Below, piece after piece: positions 43,325 through 55,338 of a stretch of 64,000 nucleotides of DNA. This DNA is from Catenaria anguillulae PL171 (Eukaryota; Blastocladiomycota; Blastocladiomycetes; Blastocladiales; Catenariaceae): contig MCFL01000008.1 in NCBI GenBank assembly GCA_002102555.1, positions 372,001 through 436,000 on the forward strand. The letters run 5' to 3'. The notes beneath the pieces were generated by a model. It was not told the origin of the DNA. It searched no databases and saw only the letters and a program-made list of their open reading frames with translations. The position numbers and the translations under genes are program-made. Each line of letters begins with the position of its first letter. The stretch's first letter is position 1.

Positions 43325-44857
43325 TTGGCAACCTTTCGCAATGCCCATTTCCCCACCATGATGGGTAGATCCGAGTCCCACACATTGCTGGCTTCGCCCC
43401 TTGCGCTTGCCCTCCCGCACCACCACGGCCGCGTCGACGGCCAAAGTGATCACACAAATGGCCTTGACAAAGGGTGCTCGGCGACGTGCGGACGCCAAGG
43501 CATCGGGCAACAGCCGCAAGTGCTCGTGATTCTGCCGCCAGCCTTCAAGAACACTAGCCTTGACCGCATCCTTGAGATTGCACGCTCAACGTACCGCAAC
43601 CCATCACTCGACATATCCGACCTGCACCTCAAATTTGCATGGGCCACGCCCGATTCCGACGCCGACACGCCGCCGCCGCAAGCCGTGGGGCCAGCCACGA
43701 CTGTACCCAGTGCCACGGCCACGGCGTCTGATTCCGCTGCTGACCCTGAATTTGGTCCCGCGGCCGTGGCCATGTTTCGCGTCCGGATCACGCACCTACA
43801 GCCGACGCTCACGCGCGCAGACATCTTGCAACTGGTGGTCCAATCCGTGCGGCGGGGTGAGGTCGCCGGGGTCTCCATCGTTCCGCCGGTGCCCACTGCG
43901 GATGTGGACACGGCCGCTGCCAGTGTTGCGTGGCGGTCGGCCACGTTTGCGTTCACAAACTTCAACGCCGCCAAATCTTGCTACCATTGGCTGAAAAAGG
44001 TGCAGGCAGGCGACTTGATGAGCAAGGCAGTGGTCCCGGGCGCCGTCGTGGCTAAAGTGGTCACGTTTTGGAGTCCGAATATTGACATTGTGAGCGACGA
44101 CGAAACGGGATCGGTTAGGTCCGTGTCGGTAGGTGGGGGCGCAAGAGATTTCCGACCCAGTTCCGGGTCGGATGTGGACCGCGGGGATTCTCAGCGGTCG
44201 TCGCCGCCGCCGCCCGTCATTCCTGCCCAACAAGTGTTTGTATCACGAAGCTCGACCGCTTTGGCAACGGCCAACGGCCCCACGCCATCGTGGGCTACCG
44301 CGTTATCATTGCCGGCAGACTGTGCCGATCCCGACCCGCAATCGCCTTGGTCAAACAATCAACCGACTTGGGCCTCGGGCACACCCGATTCCGCGAATGC
44401 CTGGCCGGCCGAGACACCATCGCCTGCCTGGGCTTCACAGCCCTCGCAACACCAAACGACCCATTGGCCTCTCCCCGACACAGATTCAGACACTACCCAT
44501 CCCGTCGTCCTCGCCTCGCCTCGGGCTACTCCGCCTCGTCCCTCATCCCCTCCACCCAAGCCCCATGCGCTCTGGTCCGTAACCATCTCCAAAATTGACC
44601 CGCGCGCCAAAGCAAACTCGGTCTTGAGCCCGATCCTCGACCCGGTCCGCGGCGACCTCGACCCCGTCCAAATCCGGCAATTGGGGGTCAATGACACGCA
44701 CGGGCGCAGCGTCATGTTTGTGTTTGACGACGAGCACACGGCGCGGCGGTTCTTTGCGTACATGTGTGCGGGCAAGCAAGCGCGTGGATTCGATGGGTTT
44801 GCAGTGGCAAAAGGAGAGATTTTAGTTGATCGGGTCAAGAGAGAGGACGGCGAGTAG
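43325..44857 (+). CDS. RRM-like array protein, subfamily II (short form)
   Basis: A single exon of up to 510 residues; Met at 43361 is an alternative start. The N module is near 65 (QVLVILPPAFKNTSLDRILEI, KFAWATPDSD). One RRM-like repeat starts near 151 (FRVRITHLQPTLTRADIL, third strand ATFAFTNF, helix CYHWLKKV). A Ser/Pro/Trp-containing linker (TPSWATALS, TPSPAWASQPS) precedes the C module near 417 (WSVTISKIDPRAKANSVL, ILDPVRGDLDPVQIRQLGV, VMFVFDDEHTARRFF). It is the shortest intact member. A 12-G homopolymer lies 19 bp past its stop (44877-44888). Confidence 0.8.
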   Translation: MATFRNAHFPTMMGRSESHTLLASPLALALPHHHGRVDGQSDHTNGLDKGCSATCGRQGIGQQPQVLVILPPAFKNTSLDRILEIARSTYRNPSLDISDLHLKFAWATPDSDADTPPPQAVGPATTVPSATATASDSAADPEFGPAAVAMFRVRITHLQPTLTRADILQLVVQSVRRGEVAGVSIVPPVPTADVDTAAASVAWRSATFAFTNFNAAKSCYHWLKKVQAGDLMSKAVVPGAVVAKVVTFWSPNIDIVSDDETGSVRSVSVGGGARDFRPSSGSDVDRGDSQRSSPPPPVIPAQQVFVSRSSTALATANGPTPSWATALSLPADCADPDPQSPWSNNQPTWASGTPDSANAWPAETPSPAWASQPSQHQTTHWPLPDTDSDTTHPVVLASPRATPPRPSSPPPKPHALWSVTISKIDPRAKANSVLSPILDPVRGDLDPVQIRQLGVNDTHGRSVMFVFDDEHTARRFFAYMCAGKQARGFDGFAVAKGEILVDRVKREDGE

Positions 44858-45086
44858 CTTGGAGACGATGGGGTCGGGGGGGGGGGGGACGGATCGATGG
44901 GATTGGCATTGATGAATCTATGCTTTATTGCCCACTGGATATGCACACAATCGAGACATAGCTCACACTTTTTTTGGACTTGTTCCTTCTGCGATGGACC
45001 AAGGATTATGTACATGGTGCGTTACCAGCACAACACAGGAATTTCAAGCATTCACAACCCCGACACGCTCAACCGTAACAGCGCTG

Positions 45087-47023
45087 TCACTCCCACGCCT
45101 TGATATTCCTCAAATTGCCTTCTACCATGCACCCGCCGACGCGGTCCACAAACCGCTGTGCTTGGTCCTCGTTTCCAGATGCAAAGCACACGGGCGTCGC
45201 GCTCGTCAAGTGTGTCGCCATGCAGCACACACCGCATGAGCACGGGCCCGAGGTGGTCGCGGATCGGGTCCAGAAGCCAGCCCGTGACTTGTGGATTGAA
45301 CGCGGATGGGTGCAGGTTGTGCAAGGCGGTTATGAACTTGTTACTTGGGGCGGCGGGCGGATGGACGGATAAATGTCTGGCGCCAGAGAAGGTGGCGAGA
45401 GAGGTTCCGAGGGCTCCGAGTGATGCGAATCGGATTCGGCAGGTGATACAAAGTGTGGAGGCAGGGTGGCGGAGATGGACGGCGGAGATGATGGGCGCTT
45501 GGGTAACGAGGGAATGGAAACGGCGGTATTAAAAGGTGCAGTCGACTTGGCCATGATGGATGGCGATGCCGGAAATGTAGCGGGAATGTAGAGGATATAC
45601 ATATGTTGAAGTTCAGGGGACACCGCAAGACGCGGCGGAAGGTGCGAACGAGAACGGCTCGTGGCGAAGAAAGGTGGAGTTGATGGACGCTTGGGGAGAG
45701 ACAAGTCGCGGTGAGGCTGTTCTGGCGGTCGTTGGCTCAGAGTCGACGAGATGCGGCCCGCTCGTGAATGAGTCAAAAGCGTCGGCGACGACTCGGGTGT
45801 CGGCAGCCACGTTGGCGACAATGCCGCATCAACCACTCTTTGCTGCCGGGGCTTTGAGCGGGATTGCATGTGATCAGCTTTCCCTCTTCTAACCGGCCGC
45901 CGAAAGGACATGACTGATACCCGCCAGAGCCTCCGCGACATCCTCAAGAGCGCCCTTGACAGGTTCAAGAAGCTTTGAAACAAGCAACAGTCGGTTTCCT
46001 GCACTGCCGCCCGTGACCAACCACGTCCGACACACCATGCCGCTGCGCTTGTGGCAAAAACTTAGCATGATGCGCCGGGCAAGGGCAACTCGCAGGCCGA
46101 TATGAGCAGGCGGATAGAATGTCGCACCCGAGAGCCTGTCAATGTGGGGTTGCACGAGCGTGAGGATGGTAGCATTGGACAGGTGCGGTTCAAGATTGGA
46201 AAGGATGAGGCGGAACGAATTGTGCGGCGCGGGCGGCAACATGGCGGGTGGGGCTGTGGGTGGCGCTGAATGATTGATGGAGGAACGGACCGTAGCTGTC
46301 GTCGAGTGAGTGAAAGATGTAGGAACACTTTGAACTAAAGAGGGTGAACCAGACGGTCCCGTGTCGTGTCGGGGACTGGAATGAGCAGAAGGTTGGGGCT
46401 GTGACTGCTGTTGGTGATTGGGGCATAATCCCGAACGATCCGCGACGGATGCGCAGTCTTCTGGAGCAGCACGCCAGATGCCCGATCCGACAGACCTTGG
46501 ACAGAAGGTACTGCAACCTGCCGACCACTGCTTGCTTGGAGCGAACTGACCAGTGGCTGCACCGGAGAGCCTGTTATCGCCTCATTGGTGCTGGAGGACA
46601 TCAGCCAAGGGTTAACTCACCACAATCGAGAGAAGAGCTCAATCGCCCATCATCGTACCAAGTCGTTTCCCAGTATTTCCTGGCCAATTGCGACTTCTCA
46701 ACACACATGAGTTGCGCAACGACTTGGTTGAGCTCAAGTCCAGGGCCATGAAACGCGCTCTGGGTGAGATCCGGTGGCACTTTGGCGGGACACACGCCGT
46801 GTATTTACCACGGCGGGAAAAAAACCAATACCCTTGGTGGATGATCAGCGACCGATTCCGAGTCTTTCGATTTAATGGATGCGGTAGCGTGATGCCGCCT
46901 CGACGAGCAAATCAGAGGGACCGCAGAACAGTCGTTGATCGCGGCAAGACCACTGTTGGCTGGAAGTGACGTGCCAGTTTGGAGCGGTACAGCCTCGACG
47001 GAAGTCGACGGGTCGGGTGTCAA
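45087..47023 (-). pseudogene. Degenerate RRM-like array gene, subfamily II
   Basis: Family landmarks are recognisable in order on the minus strand but in different frames. The N module (PRVLVFFPP) starts after Met 47023, then SAFHGPGLELNQVVAQL is out of frame. One RRM-like repeat is RLILSNLEPHLSNATIL, SGATFYPP. A Ser/Pro-rich linker follows. The C module (WLLDPIRDHLGPVLMRCVLHG, then FASGNEDQAQRFVDRV) breaks frame again before TGA 45087-45089. The LDPIR signature places it with the + strand members although it lies on the other strand. At least three frame breaks argue for a dead gene rather than missed introns. Confidence 0.65.
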
Positions 47024-47496
47024 GTGCGGGAAAGCCTTTGCTCAGATTGAATTGTACATGAATGCGTCATACCAGCCTGAGCACACGTATGACAGGATCT
47101 TGCAACGTTGAGACCTGACCTCGGATTGCCAATGCCTTAAGTGCCATCCTCCTTTTGGCTCCTTTTAACGCTCGCAGGGCGCTAGGTATCAAGTTTGTCG
47201 TCAAGATCTTCAGGTTGTTATTGACATGCATGTTCCGGAAATTCAAATTCCTTCGTGGAAGTATCGTTCATCAGACCGACGGCATAGTTGACAGACAAAG
47301 CCACTCCATCATGCCATGGAGCCATGTTTTTGACCATTTCTCTGCGAATCGCATTGGGCAACGGTGCGACTTTGCCTGAGCGAGGTGAGGAAACGAACAG
47401 CCATGTTGAGAGGTATACATCGAACGAAACAAATGACCGAACAACGGAACGCCTGCGCTAACAACGGTCGCAATCCAACAGGCAATCGCTGTTGTT
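47024..47496. other. Intergenic next to the inverted repeat
   Basis: AT-richer than the surrounding genes; no coding signal. Probably promoter-side relic of the degenerate gene to its left. Confidence 0.4.
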
Positions 47497-47685
47497 TACC
47501 GTAATGTCCTTCATAAGGTCACTTGTGACTTTACAAGTCAGGAGCATTTTATAAATCTCAGCGCTCTGTTTTTCGTAAGGTCCCGCGAGTTTACGTGTGA
47601 TGGCCATTCTGTAAGGTCCCGCCGCTGTCGTAAGGTCCCACTCCCAAACATGGGCAATTTGGGCACCGTTTGATCGGAATGCATG
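47497..47685 (+). repeat. Left arm of a 189-bp inverted repeat
   Basis: Its reverse complement is at 47980-48168 with the same length and only two mismatches that I count. The outer end begins TACCGTAATGTCCTT. Inside the arm the decamer GTAAGGTCCC occurs three times (47575, 47611, 47630). No target-site duplication or transposase is visible. Confidence 0.93.
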
Positions 47686-47979
47686 CCCGCTCAGGTGTGG
47701 CGGCGGTGGGGCAGGAGCCCTAACCAGAATGATAGTTGCCGATTGAGCTGACTTGAGAGACAGACGGGCCTGCGCAACTGGATGTATTTGAAGGGTTCCC
47801 AGCATGGCAAGGGCCTGCCATCTGGCTCGGTTTTCCATCGCCACATTTTACTTTGCAACCAACGTGTGGCATGCTGAGCCTCTCAAGAGCTGTTCTGAGA
47901 CATGGCTCTGAGAGATTTCCGGCGACAACCAAGAGTCGCGGCGCCGTGCACATTCGTGTCCTGTGCCAGTCAATTCAGT
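47686..47979. other. 294-bp spacer (loop) of the inverted repeat
   Basis: Unique sequence between the arms. It contains a small imperfect palindrome near 47879-47913 (CTCAAGAGC ... GCTCTGAGAG). No gene is seen. Confidence 0.6.
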
Positions 47980-48168
47980 CATGCATTCCGATCAAACGGT
48001 GCCCAAATTGCCCATGTTTGGGAGCGGGACCTTACGACAGCGGCGGGACCTTACAGAAAGGCCATCACACGTAAACTCGCGGGACCTTACGAAAAACAGA
48101 GCGCTGAGATTTATAAAATGCTCCTGACTTGTAAAGTCACAAGTGACCTTATGAAGGACATTACGGTA
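47980..48168 (-). repeat. Right arm of the 189-bp inverted repeat
   Basis: Mirror of 47497-47685. It ends 12 bp before the stop codon position (48181-48183) of the minus-strand RRM-like gene, so it lies in that gene's 3' untranslated region or just beyond. A long frame stays open through both arms, each encoding the same peptide (KQSAEIYKMLLTCKV), but this is a by-product of the repeat. Confidence 0.93.
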
Positions 48169-48180
48169 CCAGTCATTGAC

Positions 48181-50675
48181 CTAGCATTCTGCGCCGCCCC
48201 GACCAGTGCTCCCCTTCACAATCTTGAGCTCTTCACCTTCCGCCGTTACTTCCGCGTACTTTCCCTCCTTGATTCCCGTCCATACCTGCAAAACAAACTG
48301 CTTTGCCATTGCCTCCGAGTCAAACACAAACTCGGCGCCACGGCGACCATTGGCGTTGCTTATACCCATTCGCGCAGGAGTCATCGAACCGTTGAGTGAC
48401 CCGAGAATGGTGCTGAAAACAGTCGGAACGGACTTTGTTGGGTCGATGCCTGTGATCGAAATGTGCGACAGCTTGGAAGGTGTTAAGCTTGGCGTACAAG
48501 ACGGTGATGATGGCACAACTTCCCGCACTGGCGAGTGTGCGCGCGACAAAGCAGGTGCGGCCGGTGAAAGTACACCAAGATGAAGCTGGGAGCCTGTTGA
48601 AATGGAAGACGACTGCTCATGCGACTCATCAAGCGCGGGTGCATCAAGGCTCATTGGATCCATTGGATTTCCCACAACAAGCTTTGCACCTGGAAGGACG
48701 AGCTGAGAAATGTCTCCGTGAAGACCCTTCTTGATCCACTGCTGACACCTTCTGGCCTCCGATTCGGTGAAAAAGGCAAACTTGAGCGACCGCACAAGCT
48801 CACGGCGAGACCCGCCCATTGGGCGCGGCTCGAAAAGGGTGGCGCCCGCGAGTTTGATGTCGTGAGGGACAAGCGTGGGAATGATTTGCACGAGTTCGAG
48901 GCCAGGCTTGAGGTTGGAAACATGCAAGCGGTAATGCTCAGGCGACGCTTGTGGCAACACGTCGAGCGGACTTGGGGCAGGTCCGGCAGGCAGAGCTGGC
49001 TGAGCAGGCGAGGCGACAGCAGCCGTTGGAGTGTGAATCCCATTTTTTTTGTACTTTTGGCTGATGATGGACACTTTGGTGTTCGGAATCAAGAACTCGG
49101 CAAGGCGACCACCCGGAACAGCCTCGGCCTTGACCCAGTCAAATGTCGCTTGCCAATCGTCCAGGAAACTAAAATCGAGTCGGACATATAGGGACATTTC
49201 AGGACGGCCAGAAAGCGCTGCCAAAGGCCTAAGTTGCAGATTCACAGGAACAATGCCAGCTGGCACAAGGGCGGCGCGGAGCTGGCTTATGGTGAGATGG
49301 TCAAGGAGGTTTCCGACAGTGAGGCTGAAAAGCCCAGGTGATGATGACTTGGATCGACTCGAGGCAGTGGCTGAAGATGTATTCGGTGTGGGTTCAGCGG
49401 CCATAGCTGGATCAATTGATGACTTTGTCGGCAATTTGGCAGGCATAGCTGGAACATTTGGAACCGTCGTGGAAGCCTTAACCATCACAGATCCAACATT
49501 TTGCGTCGATTGGCCAATAGAAGATTGTGTGCTGGCTGTACAACCATGCCTCAACTCACGGTCATCAGTATGGGATGTGAAACGAAACAAATGGAAGTTG
49601 GAGTTTCACGTCGTCGCACTCACGTACAGTTAGGCTTCGAAGGAGCAGTGTGTTGGTCTGCCGGGAGGCTCGTTGTGATGTTGAGCCAGGATCCAACTAC
49701 GATAAGGCTTTTGAGATCTATGCTCGCATGTGATTGCCACCTTATCCATCCCCTGTACCACTTCAACTTGCCCTCGGTCTCGAATGTGAGCTTGACGGAT
49801 GGACCAGAAGGTTGCTTTGATGGGTAAACCGACACGCCAGATGGGACCATTCTTCGCGGAATAACAACCGAGAGAATCTCGAGGTTACTTGCGCTTGCAG
49901 AAAAGCCTATGAGCGTGACATGCCAAGGGCAAGATTCAACTGCTCCAGGCAAAGCGCTGAGAATTAATGAAGAGTCGGTTCCAAGAAACAAGTCAGCGCG
50001 TTTGAAGCTCATCGATGACTCCACGGCGTCGTTGGGCATTACAATGATTGTGTAGGCGTCTGATCTACGAGTAGTGGCACCCGAAAAGGCGAACGAGCCA
50101 GCCAGGGTGCCACTGTTGACTGCCGATTGTATCCACGATTGATACTCCTTGATCTGAGCTTGGTCACCAAATGTTAATGCGACCGATCGCACCATAGCCT
50201 TATTTGGGCCAAGTGGGCGAGGAGGGTAGAAGGTAGCGCCAGTGATGGACACGGCAGGAGGTGCGAGCTGAAGGATTTCAGCATCAGACAAGGTCGGAGA
50301 AAAACCAGTAACGAAGAGGCGAATGGTATGGTAGAGCGCTGGAGGAATTTTCAGCGAGTCTCGAGCTCCGTTTGGTCTCATCGATACCACGGCTGATGCT
50401 GCTGGAGTCGCTGATGACAGTGGTGCAGACATTGCTGGCACTGCAGCGTCTTCAGCTGGCCGCAGCGTGACATCCTCGTCCTTTTGGAGCTCATCATCGG
50501 CCACCCATGCAAATCTGAGGTTGAGATCTAAAATGTTGAGTGAGACGTCGTCAAAGGCTCTTCGAGCAAGCTTCAGAACACGCTCCAGATCCGGGCATTT
50601 ATGTGTTGGCGGCAATATCACAAGCACAGGCGACTTGGGAGAAGAGGTGTACATGGTTGATGATGGCAACAGCAT
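48181..50675 (-). CDS. RRM-like array protein, subfamily I (N module + 4 repeats + C module)
   Basis: Two exons, 50675-49628 and 49535-48181, with a 92-bp intron (GTACGTGAG...CAG, phase 1), give 800 residues; Met 50654 is an alternative start. The N module is at 15-65. Repeats begin near 118 (IRLFVTGFSPTLSDAEIL), 247 (WHVTLIGFSASASNLEIL), 418 (FSLTVGNLLDHLTISQL) and 551 (YRLHVSNLKPGLELVQI). The fourth keeps VRSLKFAFF and GNPMDPM. The C module starts near 710 (ISITGIDPTKSVPTVF, RRGAEFVFDSEAMAKQFV). The intron sits between repeats 2 and 3, at the point where the 51694 gene also has its intron. Confidence 0.82.
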
Positions 50676-51223
50676 GCATGAATGGCGGTTGCGGGTTGTT
50701 CCTCACTTTCTATGTCATTTCCTGTATTGCTGCATTGGGATGTATGCATCTTTACCCGCCTGTGTTCTATTCACTTCGTGAGTGATCCAGGGTTCGTGTA
50801 TACCGATTCAACTTGTCATGGGACCAAAAATGGGAGGAATCCAGCGTTTCAAGTCCAACGAAAACTTGCTTTCAACGCACAATCAAACGGCATCTTCCAC
50901 CTATACAGCATAGCATGGAGTCTCAAAAGCACGACAAGAGACAGTGGGCCAACCATACTCCAGGCTAATCCACAACTAGGTACTAAATCCCTGCTCATAC
51001 CAAAGCTTCAATCAGCATATGGACTCCATTTCCACAACAAACATTTTGGCAATACCTGAATGTACGGACTAGAAGAACTTGAATTGTGGTTTAATCCTGC
51101 TTGTTGTTGGATTCCATGTGGTAAACAAGCTTGAGTCGCCACTCAAGCTCTCAACGCTACTACTCACCCAAACCCACAACAACATCATGGTTACCCAGTC
51201 TCGAGATCTGCGAGGTGACCACG
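50676..51223. other. Intergenic
   Basis: About 550 bp, AT-richer than the genes, between the start of the 48181 gene and a deletion remnant. It should hold the promoter of the former. No gene seen. Confidence 0.4.
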
Positions 51224-51465
51224 TCAAGGACCGTTCGATCCATCCATAGGGCTTTGATTGACCTGACTGATAACAATCTTAGCACCTGGCAATGCAAGTT
51301 AGGACACGCCTCCACTGACATCGTTCTTCATCCACTCTTGACACCGCTGCGCATCCGATTCCGTGAAAAAGGCAACCTTGAGCAATCGGACAAGCTCACG
51401 GCGCGAACCAAGTGCGACGGCGGCAGGGTCACGAGCACGGGCGCCTTGGTTGAGGTGGTGGTCAT
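51224..51465 (-). pseudogene. Deletion remnant: RRM-like N module joined directly to the last repeat
   Basis: Starts like an intact member (ATG at 51465, then T-T-T-S-T-K-A-P-V-L-V-T-L-P-P-S). Within a few bases it jumps, in another frame, to the second half of the type-4 repeat (GSRRELVRLLKVAFFTES, RCQEWMKNDVSGGVS). After a stop it continues LALPGAKIVIS and a vestige of the PMD motif. Everything between is missing, as expected from an internal deletion between related positions. It is not expected to give a functional protein. Confidence 0.75.
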
Positions 51466-51693
51466 GGCGGCAACACCAACGAGGAAGCTTTGCTCGGTGT
51501 CCGGTTGATTCACAACTCATAGACATTGCACAGCAAGACAAGACTTTATTGCATGTACATAGTCTACCAATCGTTCGAGCTCCCCTCGTCCAATCCCGCT
51601 CGCGATGTGTTATTTATTAGGTTCGTTCACCACAACTGTACCGCGACAACGCCGCAACGAACAGGAACCGAATGTACTGCACCGGCTGTCCGT

Positions 51694-54600
51694 CTAAGCT
51701 CCACTTCCACCCCGCCTGCAGTTCCCCGTCACAACTTTGAGCTCTCTCCCATCCGCCGTCAGCCCAGCATACATGCCTGCCTTGATTCCCGTCCGCACCT
51801 GCAACACAAACTGATCTGCCACCGCCTCCGAGTCAAACACAAACTCCGAGGTGAGCCGTCCATTTGCACTACGCACGCCCATGCGCACAGGCTCAACGGG
51901 ACCCGTCAACGAATCAAGAATGGTGCTGAACACGCTCGACACGGGTTTCGACGAATCAATCCCAGTGACGGAAACGTGCACTTGCCTTGATGGCGTCGGA
52001 CTCGGCGCTTCAGATGCCAATGACGGGAGTGTCGGAGAAACGCGTTGTGTCTTGGGCACCGGCGACTGCGTCCGTGACCGTGACAAAGGTTGAAACGGAT
52101 GTGTAGGCGGATCCGCCATCATTGGGTCCATGGGATTCCCCACGACAAGGTGTGCACCTGGCAATGCGAGCTTGGACACGCCTCCCCCAACGTCCTGCTT
52201 GATCCACTGCAGACATTGCTTGGCATCCGATTCGGTGTAAAAGGCAAGCTTGAGCGATCGAACGACCTCGTGGCGCAAACCACTTAGTGAACGCGGCTCT
52301 AAAAGCGTGGCGCCGGCGAGTTTGATGCCGCGAGGAACGAGTACTGGAATGATGTGAACGAGCTCGAGGTCAGGTTTTAGGTTAGAAACATGTAAACGAT
52401 AATGCTCAGTTGATGCTTCGGGCAACGCGTCGATCGCGCCCAGCACATCGGGCTCGTGCGACGCCAGAGGAGTGGATGGATGTGGAACAGTTGGACTGGA
52501 TGGAAACGGTTCAGTAGGTGAGGTAGCTGCCAGCGTGGCGCCCGTGACAGTGACATTGGTATTGGGAACGAGCACCTTGGCAACAGAACCACCCGCAACA
52601 GCTTGATCTTTGATCCAGTCGTTCGTCAGTTGCAAATCGCGCTGGGATTCAAATTTCAGTTGGACAAATCGAGCCTTTTCCGGTCGACCCGCGAGTGACT
52701 TCAAGGGCAAAAGGTGCATATCAACCAGCGATACGCCGGCTGGTACGAGCGCGGAAAGAAGTTGGTTCTTGGTGAGATGGTCGAGCAGGTTGCCAATTGT
52801 AACACGGTGGATTGCTGGTGGCGGAGTGACTGGCTGAGCCGCGGGCATGTCAGACGACGATGAATGGGGCGGTGTGGAAGCTGACGAGGCAATAGATCTA
52901 GTCGTCGAATTGGCTTGCGGCGGCTTGCATGAATGATTCATGTAAATGCTGGCTGTTCGCACAATCATTTTGGCAACACATCCACCCGGTTTCGAATGAT
53001 GCTTGATCCAAAGTCCACACAAATTGGCTTCGACTTCGGTCTCGAACGCAAGCGTGACAAACCGGGCGAGTTCGGGACGGCCAACACCAAGAGGTTTGAG
53101 TGCGTGAAGAGTTGCGCCAATGAGCTGAATTCCGTCGGGAATGATGTTGGCAACCATTGACTTGTCCGCAAATGAATCGCGCAAGTTGCCCACCGTCAGG
53201 CGCCATGCAGCGTCGTCGGCATCTGGCAGGTCACTCGGTACAGATGCGGCTGACGGGACGGCGGCCAAGGATGATGGATCAGGTGAAAATGGTAAAGGAG
53301 AATCGGACATCGCGGCCGCTGCTGCCGCCTTGACGTGCATCAAGTCTCCAGGCGATATGCCTGCCGGCAGCATGTTCACCGATAAAACTGGCGTCACAAC
53401 CTTGTCAGCCAAATCCCCAGCGCTTGCCGCTTGTTTGAGCCAGTCAATGTGCAGCTTGGCGTTCTTGGGCTTGTCAAACGCCAATAAAACGGAGCGAACC
53501 TTTGATCGCCCAGGACCCAACGGGAGCGGCGAATAGAATGTCGCGCCCTTGATAGCGGCGTCACCATTGGAGCATGCGCTGAATATCTCGGCGTCACTCA
53601 ACGTTGGCACAAAGTCGCAAATGAGGACCCGTGGGTCATGGATGGCGGCTGGTTTGATATTTGACACGTCGCAGGCGAGGGCATGAGACTCGACAGTGGC
53701 CGGCTTCATCGTATGAAGCGAAGCTGGAGAGCATGGCTCCGCGGCCACAGCGACATTAAGAGGCGATGCAAGTATGGAGTCACCACGGACTGAAGGCTTG
53801 AATCAGTTGAATGCACAGCAACGAGAGAATCACGCGCAAAGATCAATACATGCCATCAGAAGGAGTCGCCATCGAAACCATAGGAGATGGGACTTTTGGG
53901 TTTGACTCGACTTCGAGCCGCGATCCCTCCACGATTCTCTTGAGGTCCAAACTGATATTGAACTGCCACTTGATCCATCCCTTGTACCACTTGATCTCCT
54001 CCTCGGACTCGAACACGAGCGTGACAGAGCGACCAGTGGGATGCGAGAGGGGTTGAAATGACACGCCAAATGGGACCAGTCGTCGCGGAACGGCATTCAA
54101 GAGAATGTCGAGGTTGCTTGCGCTCGCAGCAAAGCCCGTGAGCGTGACATGCCAGGGACTTGATTTCGCCGCAGCGGGCGGCAGATTGCTGAGCATGTGA
54201 GAAGAATCGGTCCCAAGAAATAAGTCGGCTCTCTTGAAGCTCATGGAACCTTCCACAGAGTCTCTCGGTAAAATAACCATTGTGAAGCAGTTATCAGGCC
54301 GCCCACCTGGAAACAAGAACGATTCACCAAGGCTGCCTTTGCTGACGGCCGAACGCAACCACGACTGATATACCTTGACATGACTGGGATTACTGAAGGC
54401 AAAAGCGGCCGATCGCACCATGCTGTTGTTTGGACCAATCGGTCGGGGCGGGTAAAACGTCGCGGAGCTGATCGTGACATTGTGCGGCGCTAGCTGAAGG
54501 ATTTGAGCATCAGACAGAGTGGGAGCGAAGCCCATGACAAGGAGACGCATGGAATCGATTGGCGCTGGGGAAATCGCATTCGCCGGCTCGGTAAATGATG

Positions 54601-54877
54601 CCATCGGCGTAGGTGCAGGTGCAGGTGCAGGCGGAGAGCTCGAAACCATTGTCGACGCAGCTGGGGCTGCGGGTGTGGATACCCGCACCGTGTTTTCCTC
54701 GTCCGCTTGCAATTCGTCACCCGACACCCACGCAAACCTGAGGTTGAGGTCCAAGATGTTGAGTGACAGATCGTCAAAGGCTTTGCGGGCAAGCTTGAGC
54801 ACTCGAGTGAGGTCCGGGCACGCGTGCGACGGCGGCAGGATCACCAGCACGGGCGCCTTGGTCGAGGTGGTGGTCAT
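51694..54877 (-). CDS. RRM-like array protein, subfamily I, largest array (N module + 6 repeats + C module), possible GC-AG intron
   Basis: Two long open segments (54877-53854 and 53789-51694) join if a 64-bp intron with a GC donor (GCATGT...TTCAG, 53790-53853) is removed in phase 1, giving 1039 residues. The first half matches the start of the 48181 gene: N module, then repeats near 106 (MRLLVMGFAPTLSDAQIL) and 239 (WHVTLTGFAASASNLDIL). The second half matches the 33249 gene minus its start: repeats near 393 (RVLICDFVPTLSDAEIF), 535 (WRLTVGNLRDSFADKSM), 665 (HRVTIGNLLDHLTKNQL) and 800 (YRLHVSNLKPDLELVHI), then the C module near 950. It therefore looks like a recombinant of two members. If the GC donor is not used, it would be two partial genes. 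Confidence 0.7.
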
Positions 54878-55338
54878 GGTGGCGGCAAAGAATAAATGAT
54901 GATGCGCTGCGACAGGTCGAGGGCTTCCTTTGCTTTGGCCTAGGATACCAATCCATTGAGTTTTTTTTTGCCGCCGGCCGCGGTCACGATCATGAGATCA
55001 ATGATTCCTGGGCAACGCCTTCAAGGCGGTGCGCCGACGCTGGCAAAAAACCTTCCACGTGTATCATACAGAGCACACATGTCGAAAGACAGATGGATTG
55101 AACGAAGGAGCGAGAAAATACATGGCAATAGATGGCACTCGGGCAAACCCAGACGCCGAATTACAGAACAATGTCCCACTCGCCAGTTGTTGATCCTGAC
55201 GAAAAATCACGGCTTTCCATACTCGACCGGTCCAGGGCATACTCGGAACGTGACAAAAACCAAGCAAGTCATGATGGCAACAAGGCACATCGTAACTTTG
55301 CGTGCCCATCGGAATGTTGCTGATGCACCCACGATTAC
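54878..55338. other. Intergenic
   Basis: Upstream of the 51694 gene and downstream of the 55339 gene. The missing C module of the latter was looked for here on the minus strand and not found. A T9 run lies at 54960-54968. Confidence 0.4.

Noticed and set aside
47497-48168. A transposon with terminal inverted repeats
   Set aside because: No target-site duplication or transposase is visible; kept only as an inverted repeat.
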